The translations under genes were made by a program, and so were the position numbers. This document shows positions 46,114 through 46,197 of a stretch of DNA of 46,197 nt, piece by piece. Under the pieces are notes generated by a model, which was given only the letters and a program-made list of their open reading frames with translations, made no database searches and had not been told where the DNA came from. Each line of letters starts with the position of its first letter. Position 1 is the stretch's first letter. Source of the stretch: Azospirillum tabaci (GTDB taxonomy: Bacteria; Pseudomonadota; Alphaproteobacteria; Azospirillales; Azospirillaceae); assembly GCF_014596085.1 (NCBI RefSeq), contig NZ_JACCJY010000014.1, positions 1 to 46,197 of the forward strand. Direction: 5' to 3'.

Positions 46114-46143
46114 AAAAAGGGCGCGCCCCGGGGGGCGGCCTTT
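46114..46143 (-). terminator. Possible terminator of a minus-strand gene beyond the window
   Basis: On the minus strand AAAGGCCGCCCC and GGCGCGCCCTTTTT can pair with a few mismatches, ending in T5. Nothing coding is visible from here to the window end. Confidence 0.3.
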
Positions 46144-46197
46144 CGCGGGTCGGCGGGGGCGCCCCGGGAGCGCGGGGTGGACTCCGCGACCCGGGGC

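Overview
The window is high-GC alphaproteobacterial chromosome, most like Azospirillum or a close Rhodospirillales relative. I infer this from base composition, the F1-ATPase zeta-type inhibitor (DUF1476), the BolA-Grx4 pair, the purC-purS-purQ-purL gene set, the CtrA-type TTAA-N7-TTAA box and the family types of the housekeeping enzymes. No rRNA, insertion sequence, prophage or CRISPR array is visible. There is one tRNA, tRNA-Leu(UAA).

Layout. 1-5.5 kb: the tail of an FG-GAP/VCBS-like protein, a periplasmic solute-binding protein, ribB under an FMN riboswitch, a TreS-like GH13 enzyme and a divergent RTX protein with a metzincin-like zinc site. 5.5-8.1 kb: RNA modification genes (rsmD, an RsuA/RluB pseudouridine synthase, tadA) and a dodecin. 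8.0-8.7 kb: an MntA-HepT toxin-antitoxin pair. 8.7-14.5 kb: purD, xseA, pyrC and hisS. 14.5-19.7 kb: a TPR/glycosyltransferase-like protein and a divergent 1008-residue class A penicillin-binding protein. 19.7-22.7 kb: bacterioferritin, a lipoprotein, tRNA-Leu and small membrane proteins. 22.8-26.6 kb: a CinA-type protein, sfsA, map, radC and a TerB-like protein. 26.7-29.9 kb: a Cache-PAS-PAS-GGDEF-EAL cyclic-di-GMP protein. 30.3-41.7 kb: purB, the zeta inhibitor, an NRDE protein, purC, purS, a four-gene insertion (AlkA-type glycosylase, YiiM-type MOSC protein, MFS exporter, LysR regulator), purQ, purL, bolA and grxD. 41.9-45.4 kb: a secreted Gly/Ser-rich protein, rarD, and a divergent TetR-nemA pair with two palindromic operators. 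45.5-46.1 kb: a MazE/AbrB-type antitoxin with a PemK/MazF-type toxin broken by an in-frame amber codon.

How the genes fit together. Six purine genes (purD, B, C, S, Q, L) lie here, and purQ-purL is separated from purC-purS by a perfect hairpin terminator and about 3.7 kb of other genes. Two of the inserted genes, the base-excision glycosylase and the YiiM-like protein, overlap by 4 nt and both belong to families that deal with damaged or analogue bases, which gives the interruption a nucleobase theme. Three copies of a GC-rich inverted-repeat element sit just downstream of xseA, purB and purL. The most distinctive signals are the interrupted pur cluster, the nonsense-mutated toxin beside an intact antitoxin, the MntA-HepT pair with a promoter that would give a leaderless mRNA, the operator-framed nemA promoter, and the CtrA-like box before the RTX protein.
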